A stretch of 64,000 nucleotides of DNA from Chiua virens (GCA_019787685.1 JAHNUO010000027.1:248001-312000); one strand, 5' to 3'. Counted from the first letter of the stretch, positions 39,655 to 53,982 are shown. Made by a program: numbers and translations. Notes: generated by a model not told the origin, from the letters alone.

Positions 39655-42242
39655 CTAAGACTTTGGCGACACCGACACCGTCCATCCGTGTCCGTCATGC
39701 AGATGAAGTTCCTCCAGCCCCGAAACCGCACATCCACCACTTCATCTTCCCTCTCGAGACCCGTACCAGTGATCGACCACCTTGACCCGCGACACCTTGA
39801 CATATCCACATTCAATCAATATCAGATACCACCCCACCCACTCCTCGCCTCTCAGTAACACCAATGGCAGCCGTCCGCTCCGCACTCCAGCCACTATGAA
39901 CCCGTCCAATGGCTGTAGATCCATCAACACACTAGTCCTGATCACCGCTGACCGACTCGCGTCCTGGTTCCGTCATTGCAGTGCGATGACCGTGTGTCAA
40001 CGAGAGGTCCGTGCCGTCTGCGGGACCAATAGGACTGTTGGGACAGTGATGGTCCAGCCAGTGGCTTTCAACGTGGATGAACGATAGGTCGTGTATCAGG
40101 AATAGTCATAGTAACTTGTGCATCTGAGTAGTTAACAGGCAGGAGTCACGGCTCGCTCTGTTACCGAGATAAGTTTGATCATCAATTCCGAAGCCTTGTT
40201 CGTCCTCGGGAAACAGCACGTATTGTGGGTTAGCTGTCACAAATGCGCATCAGCACCAACCTCGTTCCGCAAACAACGAGGAAGAGACCTACCAGAGGAT
40301 GGGTACTCCCGTCACACTGTTCTACCAAATCAGCAACCTCGCGTATCTAAACTTCAACACGTCTTTGATCATACCCTTGTAGGGCTCATACGCTCGCGGC
40401 GGCGACGTGCGTATGTGCTCGAAAAAACGGTGAGAATACACCAATGCCATAATACCTCGCAAGCATCCCGGATTCGGGGTTACCAAGGAGGATTCAGAAG
40501 CGCGTTAAAAATGCCAGCTAGGATGTTCACTTGCAAACATCACTCCAGCGAGCCCATTTGAAAGAACCATCTTCGCTCTTCCTACCACGTGCCAAGGTTG
40601 TCACCAGTCCACATTGCCGCGAAGTGTTGGATACCAGCATAGTAAGCACGCGTGAATACAAGGGGAGTTTGGGAGTCTGAATGGTGATAGACGACGTAGG
40701 TTTGATCGGCCTGATGAAGACGAGCGCAGCAGTGAGTAAAATCCAGAGGACCGATGGGGACACTTACATAGAGCATGTCATTGATGTTTTGCACATCTCG
40801 GTGCTCCCAACTGACTCCACCATGTTTAATGGACGTTATCCCTTGGCATCGAGATCTCGGGACTGTTGGTCACCGAAGGCCCCAGTGAAAGACCTTGAAA
40901 AATCGAGCTTCAAATCGGAAAGAAACAGCTAGAAAGGCGATAAATCACATTCGTGTTGTTCCAGATACACACGTTCTCCGAACTCTGCGTCCATGCTCAA
41001 GGGCCATCGGTACTCTTGGTCTTGGATGATTTGATCCACAAATCCCAGTTTTTTGAGGTGAAAAAGTCGATCCATGAGGAATACCCGGGCCAACCTTATC
41101 TAAGACACGCGTGTCGGTTGTCACGACGAGTCAAAACAAAAGTACCACACTGACCCTGTATTCACCTTCACCCGACTTGGGATTCACAAGCACGCCGGTA
41201 TCGGACGCAATTAGGATAGTCGGACTCGCCTTTGAGATGAGGTTCAATGATAATGACTGTCTATGTGTCTAATTGAGACCTATCAACACCCCGATCACAA
41301 AAACGCACCTTTCGTTTCTTGCCCTCGACGCCTGCAATCATCTCGATCGAATCAGAGAACGCCTTCTCGTCCCACATAAAGTACTGTGTCCCCCGGCATA
41401 CTCGATATCGAACCAAAAGAGGTCCACATTCGCTTCATCGAGCCGCTTCGAGACACCAGCGACGTTGGTTATACGTGATAGAGGACAACTGGGAGGTATG
41501 GGTGTCCCCGTAAGGCGCGCGTAGAGAAAAGACAAAGACAGGGTTAGGACCAGGAGAATGAACACGTCAAGAATGTCAGATTCATCGATCCAGCCTGCGC
41601 CGTTTCGCTTTCCGATCTTGATCTACATCTCGTTGCCAATCACTGGCATTGAACACGGCGACGGGAGGATCTCCGAGGTATCTGAGAGTTGATGAGGGTC
41701 CGAATAAGCGACGTTAGGACTAGTCGTAGAGGGAATGGACATGTTGGTATGTAGTGTACTCAGGAATGCCGTAGACGTGGACATGAGGGTTGCTAGGAAG
41801 GGTGATGTCGAGCGAGAGATTCAGGACCTAGAAGCGACCGCGTCAGTCGTAATGAGAGACTTAAAATGTGGTACGGTGACCTACCCTTGGGCTTCGGAGC
41901 ATCCGAGTGGACTGCTTGGATGAATGAAACTGCTAATCTGGCTGCGAGTTCGAGGTCGGAGGCACGACTCAGTTTTTCGGCTTGCAGAGGAAAACTGAGG
42001 TGGTCTGCTTGGGATCTGTCGACCGCTCAAAGTACCGTTCAGGTGCGATGTGATCGGTAACACGTACCTTTGTAGCTGACCATTTGCTCACCTGTTCCAA
42101 CTTCTCGTTCTTCCGCCCGTTGGGGTAGTGGTTCATCAAGCGCCTTCGTTTTCGTGCCGGATGACGTGAGAGGTTTCATTGCTTTCTTGATGCCCAGGGA
42201 AGCAGAGGAAGGCGCGAGTGTATAAGCCATACGCCTTCCCAT
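39655..42242 (-). pseudogene. Decayed glucosidase II alpha-subunit (GH31) gene, copy B
   Basis: The relic is the same as at 11480-14062. Better-kept blocks are DLFWFDIEYAGGH (near 41440), then after a 1-nt frame change YFMWDEKAFSDSIEMIAGVEGKK, EHRDVQNINDMLY (near 40790) and TRAYYAGIQHFAAMWTGDNLGTW (near 40620). Here MWDE keeps its Trp codon, unlike copy A. The TAG after RLLIW is shared with A, so the decay began before the duplication, and each copy gathered further lesions afterwards. Confidence 0.82.
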
Positions 42243-43421
42243 CGCCTCATGATGTCACTACATTCCATACTGACGATGACGCACTTACGAGGACATTTCT
42301 TTCCTTCTTTTCTCTCCCGCAATCATACGCTCATGTACGTTCCGTTTGTGTGAGCACTTCTTAGTGTCCCTCGTTCCCCGACAAGGTTCCAGAGTGGTGC
42401 AAAAAGGCCGTCCAACTTGAACATGCTCGTGCCTGAAAATATATCAGAACATCAATGGGATGACATAGGCACATACCTCCTTCCGTCGGGACAGAAGGTG
42501 ACAGACATGGGACGTAGGGGTGAACAGTGTCCCGGACGAGGTAACCCTCGGAGTATGGTGCACAAAGGCATCGACACGAATATGTGAGCGACATCACCGG
42601 TAAAATGTGCATTGAAATCAAGCTCAGTCAGGATGCAACCTCAATTGAAGCCTCAACACTGTCTGTCTCTGATCAACGATCCAAACCAACTTTTCAACTT
42701 CCACTAGAGGGCCAAATCTGTGTGCCACCGTCGTGAGGCCATGAAAGAAGAGCACACAAAGCACGATCGCCCCTACCTCGAGTTCTTCTATGGTTCATGA
42801 TCCTGTTGTTATTGCGGCCTTTTTTTCCTAGTCGGTCTCATGAGCAGTGCGGAGATGCGCCTGGCGTCCATTAAAAGACCGATGAACTTGAGATCGGTGG
42901 ATAGTGTCTCGAGAGCAAAACCAGAGTCTGCAAGTCAGAACGAGTGCAAGTTTCAGAAATGTCAAGTTCAGCATGTGCGCGGCCAAGCACATGGCAACCG
43001 CATCTGTGTTGGATTAGGCCAAATAATAGCAAGCCTCGTTTGACTTACACAGTCCCTATCGTGCTGCAGCAATCTACATAAATTGGCGCCACTAATGATT
43101 CAAAATACATACCAACCCACGTCTGCTCAGCATTCAATGAACACCGTTCAAATTGGATTAGGTCGAGACTACCATACATACATTATTGGCGGGCGCAACA
43201 CGACGATATGTCCATGAAAGTGAAGAAAAACACCGGTGATTAAACCGCGATACATGCAATATTATCCATAAACTGCACAGGCTAGCGAGACCCGGCGGAA
43301 CAGAACATGGAATGATAAGCCAAATGAATGGGGAACATGAGAAAGAGGAAAAGAAAAAAAACGGGTGGGAAGCACATCAGTCGCCGTTTGAGCCCATTGA
43401 AGTTGAGCCTACGCAGGCACA
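42243..43421. other. Intergenic, right border of duplication B
   Basis: Similarity to copy A ends near 42725. The following 700 bp, up to the 3' end of the next gene, show nothing recognisable. Confidence 0.5.
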
Positions 43422-45341
43422 TCAATACCAGCCTTTGGGCTCAACCTGAGGGGCGTACAACCTCGTCACGTCGAGCTCGCCAGTAATCACAGTACCAACG
43501 CTCTTGGGTCGTCGCTTGACAAGACGGCTTTTCTGCCTCTCCGTCGACGTCGAATTGGCTCCCATCATCCAAGCAGACGCACTTGTCGGACGGACACGCA
43601 TCTCCGGCCTCGTCGTATCGGTTCCTACGGGATCGGCACCGGTGGCGCCGACGAGCGGCGCAGAGGTTCGACTTCGACTACCCACGCTCGAACCAAGACA
43701 AGGCCCACATTCTGATCTTGAATCGAGCCCACGCACCCGTTGGCAGCCAGCCCCCACGACGCGATCACGCCACGAACACAACTTGTTGTACATCCCCTGA
43801 CCCACTTTGTGCCATACACGTCGACACCGCCCAGACGAGCCCTGCACCTCCATTTCGGAGGTAATCTGTCGAGATGGCTGCCCCTGACGAGATACTACGG
43901 GCGGATCATCGACCATACCTCCCTCCTCCACCATATCCGCGTGAACGTGACTGACATGGCCGCTGCCAACGAGAGACGATGGTGCACCACGAGGCAGCTT
44001 ACCATCCAAGGCATAGTCGTGTGAGTCACTACACCCTGCACCATCGCGATCCGAAACCTTGTCGCGCTTCCGACCTTCTAGTGGTATCGGTTGCCCTCGG
44101 CGCCTCTGCTCATAAAATCGTCCAAATCGAGGACGACACAGCGGAGACCTATCTCCGTTGCGATCGGGTCCCGAAGATGATTGAATACGCTCCAAGGGCG
44201 CGGAATACGCCGGACTCGATCGCGCCGTGGCGTGATTGCATTTACGATCACGCTTATCCTTGCCCGGGGAGGTACCCTCAATCACAAACTGCGGGACGTC
44301 AAACCTTGAGCTTGTACTTGCTCGGTCTTTTCCGTCTTTGCGGCGCTGTGCCTGACTTGGAAGCAAAGAAGTGCTGTATAGAAAGGCATAGTCAGGTGGC
44401 TGGCGTTTACCAAACGGAAAAATGAATAGCAACAAAAAAGGGATATTAACATGGGTTCTAACGGTCCATTCCCAGCGACCTGTCGATAATAAGCACACAA
44501 GGCGATGTCGACTCAGGGTAAAAAATGTTTACCTCTGCATGAGCATCCATTATGGCACAGGAAGGCGAAAGATTGAGTGTGTCCAAGGCGTCAAAATACA
44601 CGGTGTCCTCGGATTCCGGTGAATTGATATATGCGGGGGAAGACACAGGTTTATTGTCAAGGGAATCGACCTGTGGCACCTTCCCGTCAGGGCTAGAACC
44701 TGATCTGCAAAGAAACAACAATCACTTACCGATGGCGTTGGCGTGCCGTCCACATCAGATACCGCTGATAGCGTGTCTGGACCATTCAGAAACTCCGCGT
44801 ATTCCGATACCTGTCGACAAAGACATTTCATCACACAGGCCTTCGAGATAAATATGCCGCACATACCTCTTCTGTTACACGTCCAAGCGGACCGGGCGTC
44901 AACGACAGTATGCCAGGCCTGCTCGACCGCTATACACCGGGATCTGTCAATCCAGCGCGTCGAACTCTCAGTTATCATGTATACGCACGTCCGAGTCCCG
45001 GATGGACAAGGGGGATGGGACTTGGAGGTAGCGCCCCCTTGTGCTCGAGGCTGGCGAGCGGCCGCTTGAATGGACTGGAGGGCGACTGAAGTCTGAGCAC
45101 GTCTGGGGTGGTGTGAGCGCGCATATAACGTATGATCATGGCGGGACAGTATTAATCTAAGCCTACCTCGGGGGAGAGTGTATCGGGCTTCGTTCCAGCA
45201 GGCCGTGTCCCACGTCCAGTACACGGAGACGCCGGCGAAAAGGGCGTGTGCCCTGGCGTACCAGCCAGCGCCGCATAGAAGCCTATCGGAAGAACGCATC
45301 AGTCTGCCTGTCAAAGACACAGACAGCATGAGTGAGCGCAC
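43422..45341 (-). CDS. Unknown protein, Ser/Pro-rich with basic C-terminus
   Basis: This is a tentative multi-exon gene. Exons that can be read on the minus strand include FYAALAGTPGHTPFSPASPC (near 45290), VSEYAEFLNGPDTLSAVSDVDG (near 44800), SGSSPDGKVPQVDSLDNKPV through LNLSPSCAIMDAHAE (44715-44545), and a long final part ending ELDVTRLYAPQVEPKGWY at the stop 43422. Typical donors and acceptors separate them (for example GTAAGTGATTG...TTTGCAG). The composition is Ser/Pro/Thr-rich, then basic (RQKSRLVKRRPKS). No domain is recognised, the frame of the part 44300-43600 is not certain, and the start is unknown. Confidence 0.4.
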
Positions 45342-46244
45342 TGTATTCGTGGGGAAACTTGTACAGGGGGTCTGGTGACGAGGCCGGGACTTCGAACGAC
45401 TAGCAGCCGATTAACTCAACCTCGCCCAACAGGACGTAGTTAAGAATGTACTCGCCGGTTTTGGTTTGACGATCAGCTCGAGTGCCCGTCTGACCTTGGG
45501 CAGCGACATCTCTCAGTGATACAGGGCGGTACCGATCCAAGTTCATTGGACATTCCAAAATGAGTCAAAGTCGACATACATTCAGCATTCCAAACGCGAA
45601 AAACTATAGACATGTCTGTCCCACAACTATGAGGTCGGCAGATCCTACCCCACCGACCTCTACTCTATAGAGACCGATACAAAAACGACCACGCCGACCC
45701 GTGCACCCGTTCAGCATCAAAACGACACCTCACAGCGAGCCGGACACGGCCACGTTGATGTTCCACGAACGTAACGAGCCCTTTATGTAGATGCTGGACA
45801 AAGGGCCCTGACTTGTTGGTGGGTCGGACGATCCTCGCGAACGTTGCAAAGTGATATAGGTGATAAAACAGCTTTCAAGATGGCTTGACGGGATGCAAAG
45901 TGCATTGGCGAACGACAAAGACGAAGAGAAAAAAAAAAAGAGCACGATAACTAATACAGTCAATGACTAAACAGTTCCCACGCGTATCTTCCGCGCCGTT
46001 CCGTGTTAGGCAGGTCTCGTCGATCAAGTTGGCGGGAACTCGTCTAGTATATGTACAAGTCGTAATAGCAGCTTGACATCCTCATGGCATGAACGCCGCT
46101 CCAGGAACACCCTTCATCATATCTGAGAAATGGAGGAGAACTGTGGACCCTTTGGAGTGAGCAGCATGAACCACCCTGTCTTCCGAATGAACGCAGCACT
46201 CCATTTACTTTACTAACATATCCCTACTATCACAAGTCCATCCT
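45342..46244. other. Intergenic
   Basis: No gene is recognised. A short A-run lies near 45930. Confidence 0.5.
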
Positions 46245-48717
46245 TTACTCAACCACCTTCCCATCACGTTTATACACCCTTCCTGCTTTCATCACAAATC
46301 TGACACTTTCCGCAGACACCGCACTTTCAAAATTCCCCTCCACATCCCCGCACGTCGCAATCACATCTGCAGCGAACCCCCGTCGAATCGCTCCAAACGG
46401 TACCTCATTCTCCCCACCCCACCCCTGTGAGTCACCCACCCTCGCCAATCTCGCTGCCCCCCGTCGCCCCTCCCACCCCATCGACCGCACACATTCCCAT
46501 CCCCCGAGCGTCCCCCACCTCAACACCTTCTTCCAATCCGCACCCAATCGCACCATCAACATCATCTCCAACGCATTCTCGCCGTGCGAAAAGACGCCCG
46601 TATCCCCGCCACACGCGATATTATCCATCCCTTCTTCCAGCGCAGCGCGAAACGCTTCTGCAGCACGCGTCCACGGTCCCGCGTCGCCAGATCCCTGGGA
46701 GAGCGTGTAGTACGTTGCTAGCGTCGGAACCCATTTGGCGTTGGAATGTGCCAGCGCACGGAGCACTCGGCACGAACGGCCAGGACCGGCGCCGGCGGAA
46801 TCGGAGGCGTCGTCCGTAGCCATATCCATATCAACGGCGGTAGATGGCGAGAGAATATCAAAGCCGTGTTCGATCGAATCTACGCCCAACGCCAGCAGTG
46901 TTGCGATCGTCTGCCCGTTCGTTGCATGGGCTGCCACCTTGACCCCATACATATGCGCCGTGTCCACCATCGCCTTCAACTCCTCCTCACGAAACGTATT
47001 CATCGACGCACGTCCCGTCTCCGCGGAGACACCCGCCACCCGCGACCGAAAGCGGTAATCTGAGCCAAGTTCATCAGTCCAGACAAGAAGACGATGAAAT
47101 AAAATACAAAAGATAAACAAAACCAAGCGGAAATGAAAAAAACGAACTCTGGACTCTTCCATAGGGTCGCCAACGAGGATAAACGACATATACTCGAAAG
47201 AAAGGCGCCGCTCACCTGCATAAATCTATCCCCCATCCGATTTTCAAACAAAAGAACGCGAGCCCATGACCCAACCCCGTCGAAGCGAACAACAGGGGTG
47301 GAGGGGGATGGAACGTGCATCAAAACGAAGCCAAAACCCCAACCCAACGGCGTGTGTCGATGAGGCGGCAAAAGAACCCACGTATATGTATAGCGCACAT
47401 CACCAGGACCAATCAGAACGACCGTCGAATGAACCCGTTCGTAAATAAGAAAATGCCTCCATACATGCGCACACAGGCGCATACAACATTGAACGGCACG
47501 CACCTTGATCCAGTCTGCGCCTGCGCCGATTTGTCGACGGACGGCTTTGATACAGTCGTCGGGCCCGTCGGCCACGTCGGCGCCTGTGATCCCGTCGATA
47601 CCCTCCTTGTGCACGTTGATATCTCCTTTGGGACCTGTAAGGCGCAATCGATCAGTATCGCTCACGGCATACCCCATATCAATATTCATATCCACATCCA
47701 TATCCCCTCCGTATCTCTACTCAGCCCATCAGCGGACTTTGGCGACGATAAGGGGGAAATAGAGATGCCAGTGGCAGAAGAATCGTATGATACCCGCCGG
47801 GGGAAGCGAGCCAGGGGAACGACGACAAAAGAAAAAAAGGAAGCCACGACGGATATGAATGGAAAATGCATCAGGAGAGGGGATGTGGTATAGACACGGG
47901 GGACATGTGTGATTTGGAGGGGGCTTACCGTAGCTGCCTGTGGGTACGATCGCCCTGGAGGCACAGAAATATCTTGGCCCAGGGATCATCGCATCCGTGT
48001 GAGCGGTCGTGCGGGAAAGACATTTGCGCAGTGCAATGTCGGCGTCGGCGGCACCCTCTGTCCCAAGGTCACTACACAAACGTGAGCGGGGTCTCAGAAC
48101 AGGTGGTTGGGGGGAGGGCGCGAAAGGGGGGCGAATCAAGTCAGAAAAGGTGGGGACCAGGGCCGCCGAAGCGAGCGAGTCAAAAGGGGCAACTGTTCGT
48201 ATGTACATGACACATAGTACGTGTCAATTTGTGTGGGGTGGGGAGAGGGGGCTGAAACACAACGCAAACGCACCGCACGGTCGTGAATCCCGCCAAGAGC
48301 GTTCGCTTCGCATGCACGGTTGCTCGAATGGTACGTTCAGCCAGCGACTCTTTTGTCAATTGGTCCTCCCAGGGGGTCTCCGAATAGGCATGCAAGAACA
48401 CTGTCGAACCAATCAGTACCAAGGACGACAAGAGAAAAAAATATTTGGTCAGACTCACGGTGGACATGCACGTCAACGAACCCAGGCAAGACCGTCAACT
48501 CGCTCAAATCAATCACCTCCCCTTCGTTGTCGTCACACGCCGCATGGGGCGACACGTCAAGCACCCGTCCCGTCGCCCTACTCACCCTGATCACCTGATT
48601 TTCCAACAACGTCAACGTATACGGATCGAACAGCTTTCCGGCGATGATCTTGACGACGTCTGACCCATGCGCAGCCTGAGCCGTTGGTCCCCCCAAATCG
48701 ATGGTGCCCGAGTCCAT
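46245..48717 (-). CDS. Amidohydrolase (imidazolonepropionase/prolidase-like)
   Basis: This metal-dependent hydrolase has the amidohydrolase fold; its substrate is unknown. On the minus strand the N-terminal beta domain reads DVVKIIAGKLFDPYTLTLLENQV and leads to the metal-binding PGFVDVHVH (HxH, near 48470). Then come ESLAERTIRATVHAKRTLLAGFTTVRDLGTEGAADADIAL, PKGDINVHKEGIDGITGADVADGPDD, KAMVDTAHMYGVKVAAHA (metal His), VDSIEHGFDI (metal His) and ACGGDTGVFSHGENALEM (catalytic Asp). The end ADVIATCGDVEGNFE...FVMKAGRVYKRDGKVVE is typical. About five introns are present. ATG 48717 is a conservative start, and the frame is open up to 48873. A Ser/Asp/Ala insertion near 46800 is unusual. Confidence 0.88.
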
Positions 48718-49941
48718 GGGTCCGTTTTCGTGTCCATGCCCAGGTACAACGGTGGCGGCGACGCCGCCGTCACGCTCGGATCCGACGTCCGTCCGTTCCC
48801 CCGCCCGAGTCCCCACATCACCGACGCAGTGCAGTTGCATACCGACCAGGCGCAAATCGGACGCGTATGGCAACTGGCTATTTCCCCGTCTCCTTGATAT
48901 GATCGGCCCTGATGGACGTGATGCGCACCGCTTGGTCGATACCTGGATGATGGAAGGCGTTCAAGAAAAGGGAGATGGGGTTGCCGTTCCCCGTCCGCCC
49001 ATGTCCGTGTTCTCGTTCCCTGTTTTCCGTTTTCGATGGTGCCTATCGACGGTGTACGAGGACACCGCCACGGGATACCCACTGCCGTCTCGGTGACAAT
49101 ACTGTGACCATCATAGCGCACATGCCGTTTGATCCCCGCTGTCGTACAATGAGAGAACACTCTTTTTTATCACGAAAAATACCCACACGATCACGATCAT
49201 GGATCTCGGGAACCACGAGGGGAATTTAAATAAACAAGAGAACGCTGGTATGTACGTGTATACGATAAGCAACGTCCACTGATCTGATGTCGGGGTAGTG
49301 GACGGACCCGGGAACAACGGCAAGCCACATCACACGTGAACCGACCAAGACAATTTGGTCACCTCTGGTGCTCGCACTGAGAAGCCACAGCCCTACGATG
49401 CCAAGGGCCTCTGCAGTGCGTAAACGACAAACATGCACACCTAAGTCTTCGTTAAAAATAGATGTATTATGTATGTGTGGATGATCATCGATGCGAGATG
49501 CAAGAAGAGTGTGGATGGAGCTAGCCCAAAACGAAAACGAAAAATAGAAAGACAGAGCGCGGGAGAGACGAGATAACAACACGTCTGATGCGAACGGGAG
49601 AAAAACGTTTCTGTGAAACAAGAGAAGCGTCGATGCATATGCGGGAAAAATGGGATACGACCACAACATGAAAAAGGGATGAAGCGACATGCGACATGAA
49701 AAAGAAAGAGCATGAAAATGGAAGATGCAACGGCGGAGATCTACAGCAGATGTGTACATGCAATTACTGCGCGTGATGAGTGATGCGAGTGATCACCACG
49801 ATTCGGGTAGGAGGGTATGTACAATACAGATCAAAACCCAAGATGGCAAAGAGATGCATCGTCCTTGGAGTAAAAACACAAACCAAGTCAAAAACACGTA
49901 TGAGATTCCAGGTGAAAGTGTCGTCAAGATCACGGTGGACT
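48718..49941. other. Intergenic or 5' region of the amidohydrolase
   Basis: The minus strand near 48960-48890 reads NAFHHPGIDQAVRITSIRADHIKETGK, which might be a first exon of the amidohydrolase. From 49200 to 49941 nothing is recognised. Confidence 0.4.
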
Positions 49942-52266
49942 TTATTCACGCTTCGACATTGCGAACGCACCCTCAAACGTGACCGGCTCGCCAGGATGCG
50001 ATGTTGTCCGCCAATTCCCGACGAAGTTTTGGCCCCCAACAACATAACCAGTGAATATCCAAATACCGAGCGCTGCGGTTGGGGGTAACTAAGACGGACT
50101 GAGATCAGAAAAAACATACATGCATACGCCCCTCTTTCCGAACGGCCTCGCTGCACTTCGAAGCAGCCGCGGGAACAGGGAAACGAAACCAGAATGAGAA
50201 CTCACAGGAACACGTATGAGTGCCACAAGTCCGTCCCATTCACGGACGCGGCCATAGAACTTGTAGTGATGCCAAGCCAGTCCGTGTCGATGGTCCGTCT
50301 GGCGTGATGAAGGAAATATCGTGGTTGAGAACAAATGGTCAAAGGAGTGGGAACGGATAACGTACCTCGCCAACGAGGACGACGTCGAGGATACCATCAC
50401 ACTTGCGTGTGATGACGACCTCGTTCCCGCTGCCTGGTGACACGTCCGCATCGGGATCGCTCGAGTTGTCATCCATCACATCATCTTCGTCCTCCTCGAC
50501 AGCTTCCATACCCTCCTCTGCCAAGACGTTATCAAGCACCCCGAGATATCGCACGTCATCTTCCCGAAAGATCATCTCTGAGGATCCACGATATTCGCAC
50601 CCACGACACTTGCTCTCATCGTGTAAGTCAGGTCCCCCAACAACGTATTCTTCATAAGACGAGGTCCTCTCCTGACACGTGATAGCAAGGCCATGCTAAA
50701 TGGGATGTGACAGCGCCCTTGGTTAGACATCATCATCATGGCGGACAGCCGGAACACGCACCGTAACCTCCTGGAATCTGGTCGAGGCATGAAACCATGC
50801 GTTTTGGATTCCACCTGAGGGCGCAGGCTGATTTGGATTGACATCCATGCAGTGGTACTCGCGAAGACGCATAAAAACGGGCGCAGCCGTTAGGAGAATG
50901 GACTGCTCGCTGAATGTCGGTGGCATTTGTGGTGTTTGCATGAGGTTCCCGTTGAGGGTATCATCTGGATACTAGACAATACGGCAATATGAGCATGCGC
51001 AAAACCAGTGTGGATGTCACTTACCAGCATTCGGCCCTGCCAAAGACCGCTCAGGAGGCCGGGGGTGTAGTGCATGCGTTTGAGGGAAACGGGGGTAAAG
51101 AGTGAAGTGCAGTCCGCGAGACGGTTCCAGTCGTCATCCCATTGGGCACTAGGAGCGAGCTTGGCGAGCGCCTCTGACCTGAGCTTGTCATGATCTTTGA
51201 CGTCTGACCACCAGTCCCACTTGGACGTGGGCACGAACTTGGCGACCTTGTGCTCGTTGAGTTCCCTGACGTCCTCTTGCGTCGGGCCGACCATGTGGAG
51301 ACCAAGTTGAAAGGCGTGGGCGCGCGTTAGGGGAAGATGGGGAGGTATGCCGACGGGAAAGACTTCGCGATGTGAAAAGTAGATGAGTTTTGCAGCAATG
51401 GAGGCGAGAGGGACGCCAAACCGCATGCTATCGACGTGGTAGAGTTGCATGGAGCGAGAAAAGCCTTTGCGGTACTGCGGGTAGTGACCATGGGGAGTGA
51501 CGAACGAGTGATGTTGCTGAGGAATGTCGCGGGGAAAGGGAAGAGTGTAGTGGACGTGCGGAGCGAGGTACGCGGCATACTGGAACGTGGTGAGGCAAGG
51601 GGAGGGTGTAATGGGGAGAGAAGCGTACGCGAACGGGCATGAGGACATATGGCAAGATGAGTCTGGTCATCTGCGCACGTTGTGCGGGAGTTTCGGCTCT
51701 GAGACGCTCTGGGGGCGGAGTTGAGAAGCGAAAGCGGAGAAAGGCGCGAACATACCTTCGGTGGATGTGAGCCAGAGCAGCCAGACGGCAAGGGAATTGA
51801 TCTGGTTCTCCGCTGGCCAGCCATCGACGCAATTTTCATACAAGCGTTCACGGACGAATCTGTCCACAAAGTCCGGGAGACCGGCGTCGTTGAGCTGGCA
51901 GCGATTCTTTCCGTCGTCTTCCATCAACATTGAAAAGCACGTCCGAAAGGACTCGAGGACGCCATCTGCACGAATGTTGCCACGGCGGATGCACTTGAGG
52001 GCGTCGTAGTGTGCGCGGAGCTGTATGCAGAGACCTGGTGCGTTGAGATCCCCGAGACGGCGGAGGGGCGCAGAGGAATCGAAGCAGAAGCGAAACATGC
52101 GGGCATAAAGGTGGTTGTTTGAGGTGCAACCGAGGGCGGTATAGAGTCGTTTTGACGAGCTGAGAAAGGGTAGGATGGCAGACGGCGAGGAGGTGGGGTC
52201 ATCGAGGATGTCGAGGACGACTTTCTCGAGTATTTCGAGGGGAAGACGGAGGATGGGAGAAGACAT
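49942..52266 (-). CDS. F-box protein, agaricomycete type
   Basis: This is a substrate-recognition protein of SCF ubiquitin ligases, by its F-box. The ATG at 52266 opens MSSPILRLPLEILEKVVLDIL, a canonical F-box start. A long variable middle follows (HYPQYRKGFSRSMQLYHVDSMRF, WDDDWNRLADCTSLFTPV). An acidic insert EEGMEAVEEDEDDVMDDNSSD lies near 50500, then HRHGLAWHHYKFYGRVREWDGLVALIRVP. The last exon reads WIFTGYVVGGQNFVGNWRT and ends MSKRE with the stop at 49944-49942. That C-terminal block (GY-GQNFVG-WR) is typical of many agaricomycete F-box proteins, which supports a single gene of about 2.3 kb with six or seven introns. Confidence 0.88.
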
Positions 52267-53974
52267 GGGAAGGGGAGGGTATAGAGTGGCAAGGAGGGGG
52301 ACGAGTTTAATATATGTAGTAGTGGTGGGTTTGGTAAATGCTACGTATATGAACCCGAGTCCGCTGCTGGCAGCCCCGCCGGAGACGGTGCAGTACGGCC
52401 AATTTAACGTAAGAATCTACACGGTATCAAGCCAGCGTCTGCAAAAGTAAACGCCGTTTCAAATCTCTGTCTTCCTGTCCCACCGCATTTTTATTCGAGC
52501 TCTATCGGCTGTACTATTCAGGTACTGAGGTAAGCCACCGCACGGAACACCCTCTCTCTTATCGCCGGCATGCTCGACAACATGATTGGCGTTGCTTTTT
52601 TCGTGTGGGAGCACACTCCCATCTCGGCTCTTCCTCGCCTGCGCCCTACATACATACCACCTTGTCCTTTTACTTTGTCCATATTCGACTACTCTACGCA
52701 TTTTCATCTTATCTTGCTCTCCTATGTCGTACATAACGAGTCACTCCTCTCTTACTCACATCATTCAGCATGGTGTCATCCAGTTGCATTCAGCGGTACG
52801 TCACCGACACTCCCTCTGCCCTCCAAACTCTCCTTCTGTGGCGTCGTGAGAGTCCTTTCCTACGTATCTATCAGCATCAATTCGGATTCCTCGGTCCGTA
52901 GTGCCCCACGCGCCGGCAGCGGTCGAGATCATGTGTGTATTCACCTCACTTATTCTTCGTAACCATCTGTAGGGTAGCCCTCTTCTGTGAGTTCCTTATG
53001 GACTCGTTATTCAATGTTTCATTCGTTGGCCAGGTCTCCTCCTTCTTTCGCGTACCTATTGTACCCTTGATCACTGAACCTAGCGACATGTATGTCTTCA
53101 TTTCCGCGAGTACCCTCTTCTTTCTCCACCAATACGCGCTTTGACGTATTCTCTTGATCGTTATTGGCGTTTTGGCTGGTGAGAACTCCGGCATATCATT
53201 ACTTCCCGTACTAGGCGCCTCCGATTTCTGCGCCACCTATCGTGTGGGTATGAAACGCAGAGAGGCACAGACAGTTGATCGCCGTCCTCCGATACTAGAT
53301 TGCGAAGTTGCTTCCCATAATCTCTTGTCTACTTTCCCGCGGTACTCGGACCCGCTCCCTGCGAGTCTTGCTGTACTGCGCAGTTTGCTTTTAGTCGATC
53401 CTGTGCATACTTGGTGAGTCTGCACAAGGCTGTTCCCGTTCATCACAGTAGATGGACCCTAGGTACAGTTCCTTTTGCATTCATGAGACGAAAGACATCT
53501 CCGTTCGAACTCGAGTAAACGGCGTTGGTGCAAGGTGGGCGTCGTCACCCTGCAGATAGCCTCGTTGTATCCTTTATATACATCGAATTCACCAAGACAT
53601 GGTGCGCTCTCCCGTCCTTGTTGGCTCTTCCAAATCCGATCTTACCGAGGCACCAACGGTGACATTGTGACGAGTTGAGTTTGGCATTCAGACCCTTCAC
53701 GCTCCCGTGCTTCTCATTGATGCATCGATGGCACGAAACCACACCAGGGCTGCACAGAGACGCATGGTCTCGTGTGATAAGGTGGTGGGTATACTGATAG
53801 TCGAACTGGTCGCACCCGCATCAGACAAAAAGGTGTCATGCTACCGACAAGGCGCGTCGGAGGGTGCAAAGAAGTCTTCCAATTAAAGTCAAATCTTCTC
53901 TCAAAAAGGGATGTGACTCTCCCCGTCGGGCGATCGTCACATCGCGTCGGCCCGTCAGTGCGCTCGAAAATCCA
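52267..53974. other. Intergenic
   Basis: 1.7 kb between the divergent F-box and Pumilio genes. Only short frames without family signatures are present; it may hold promoters and a long 5' leader. Confidence 0.5.
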
Positions 53975-53982
53975 TATAAAAG
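53975..53982 (+). promoter_or_regulatory. TATA box of the Pumilio gene
   Basis: TATAAAAG lies 61 bp before the proposed start codon at 54043, followed by a pyrimidine-rich tract. Its position and context fit a fungal core promoter. Confidence 0.5.

Noticed and set aside
46427..47063. Plus-strand Pro/Ser-rich frames
   Set aside because: They are shadows of the amidohydrolase exons on the minus strand.
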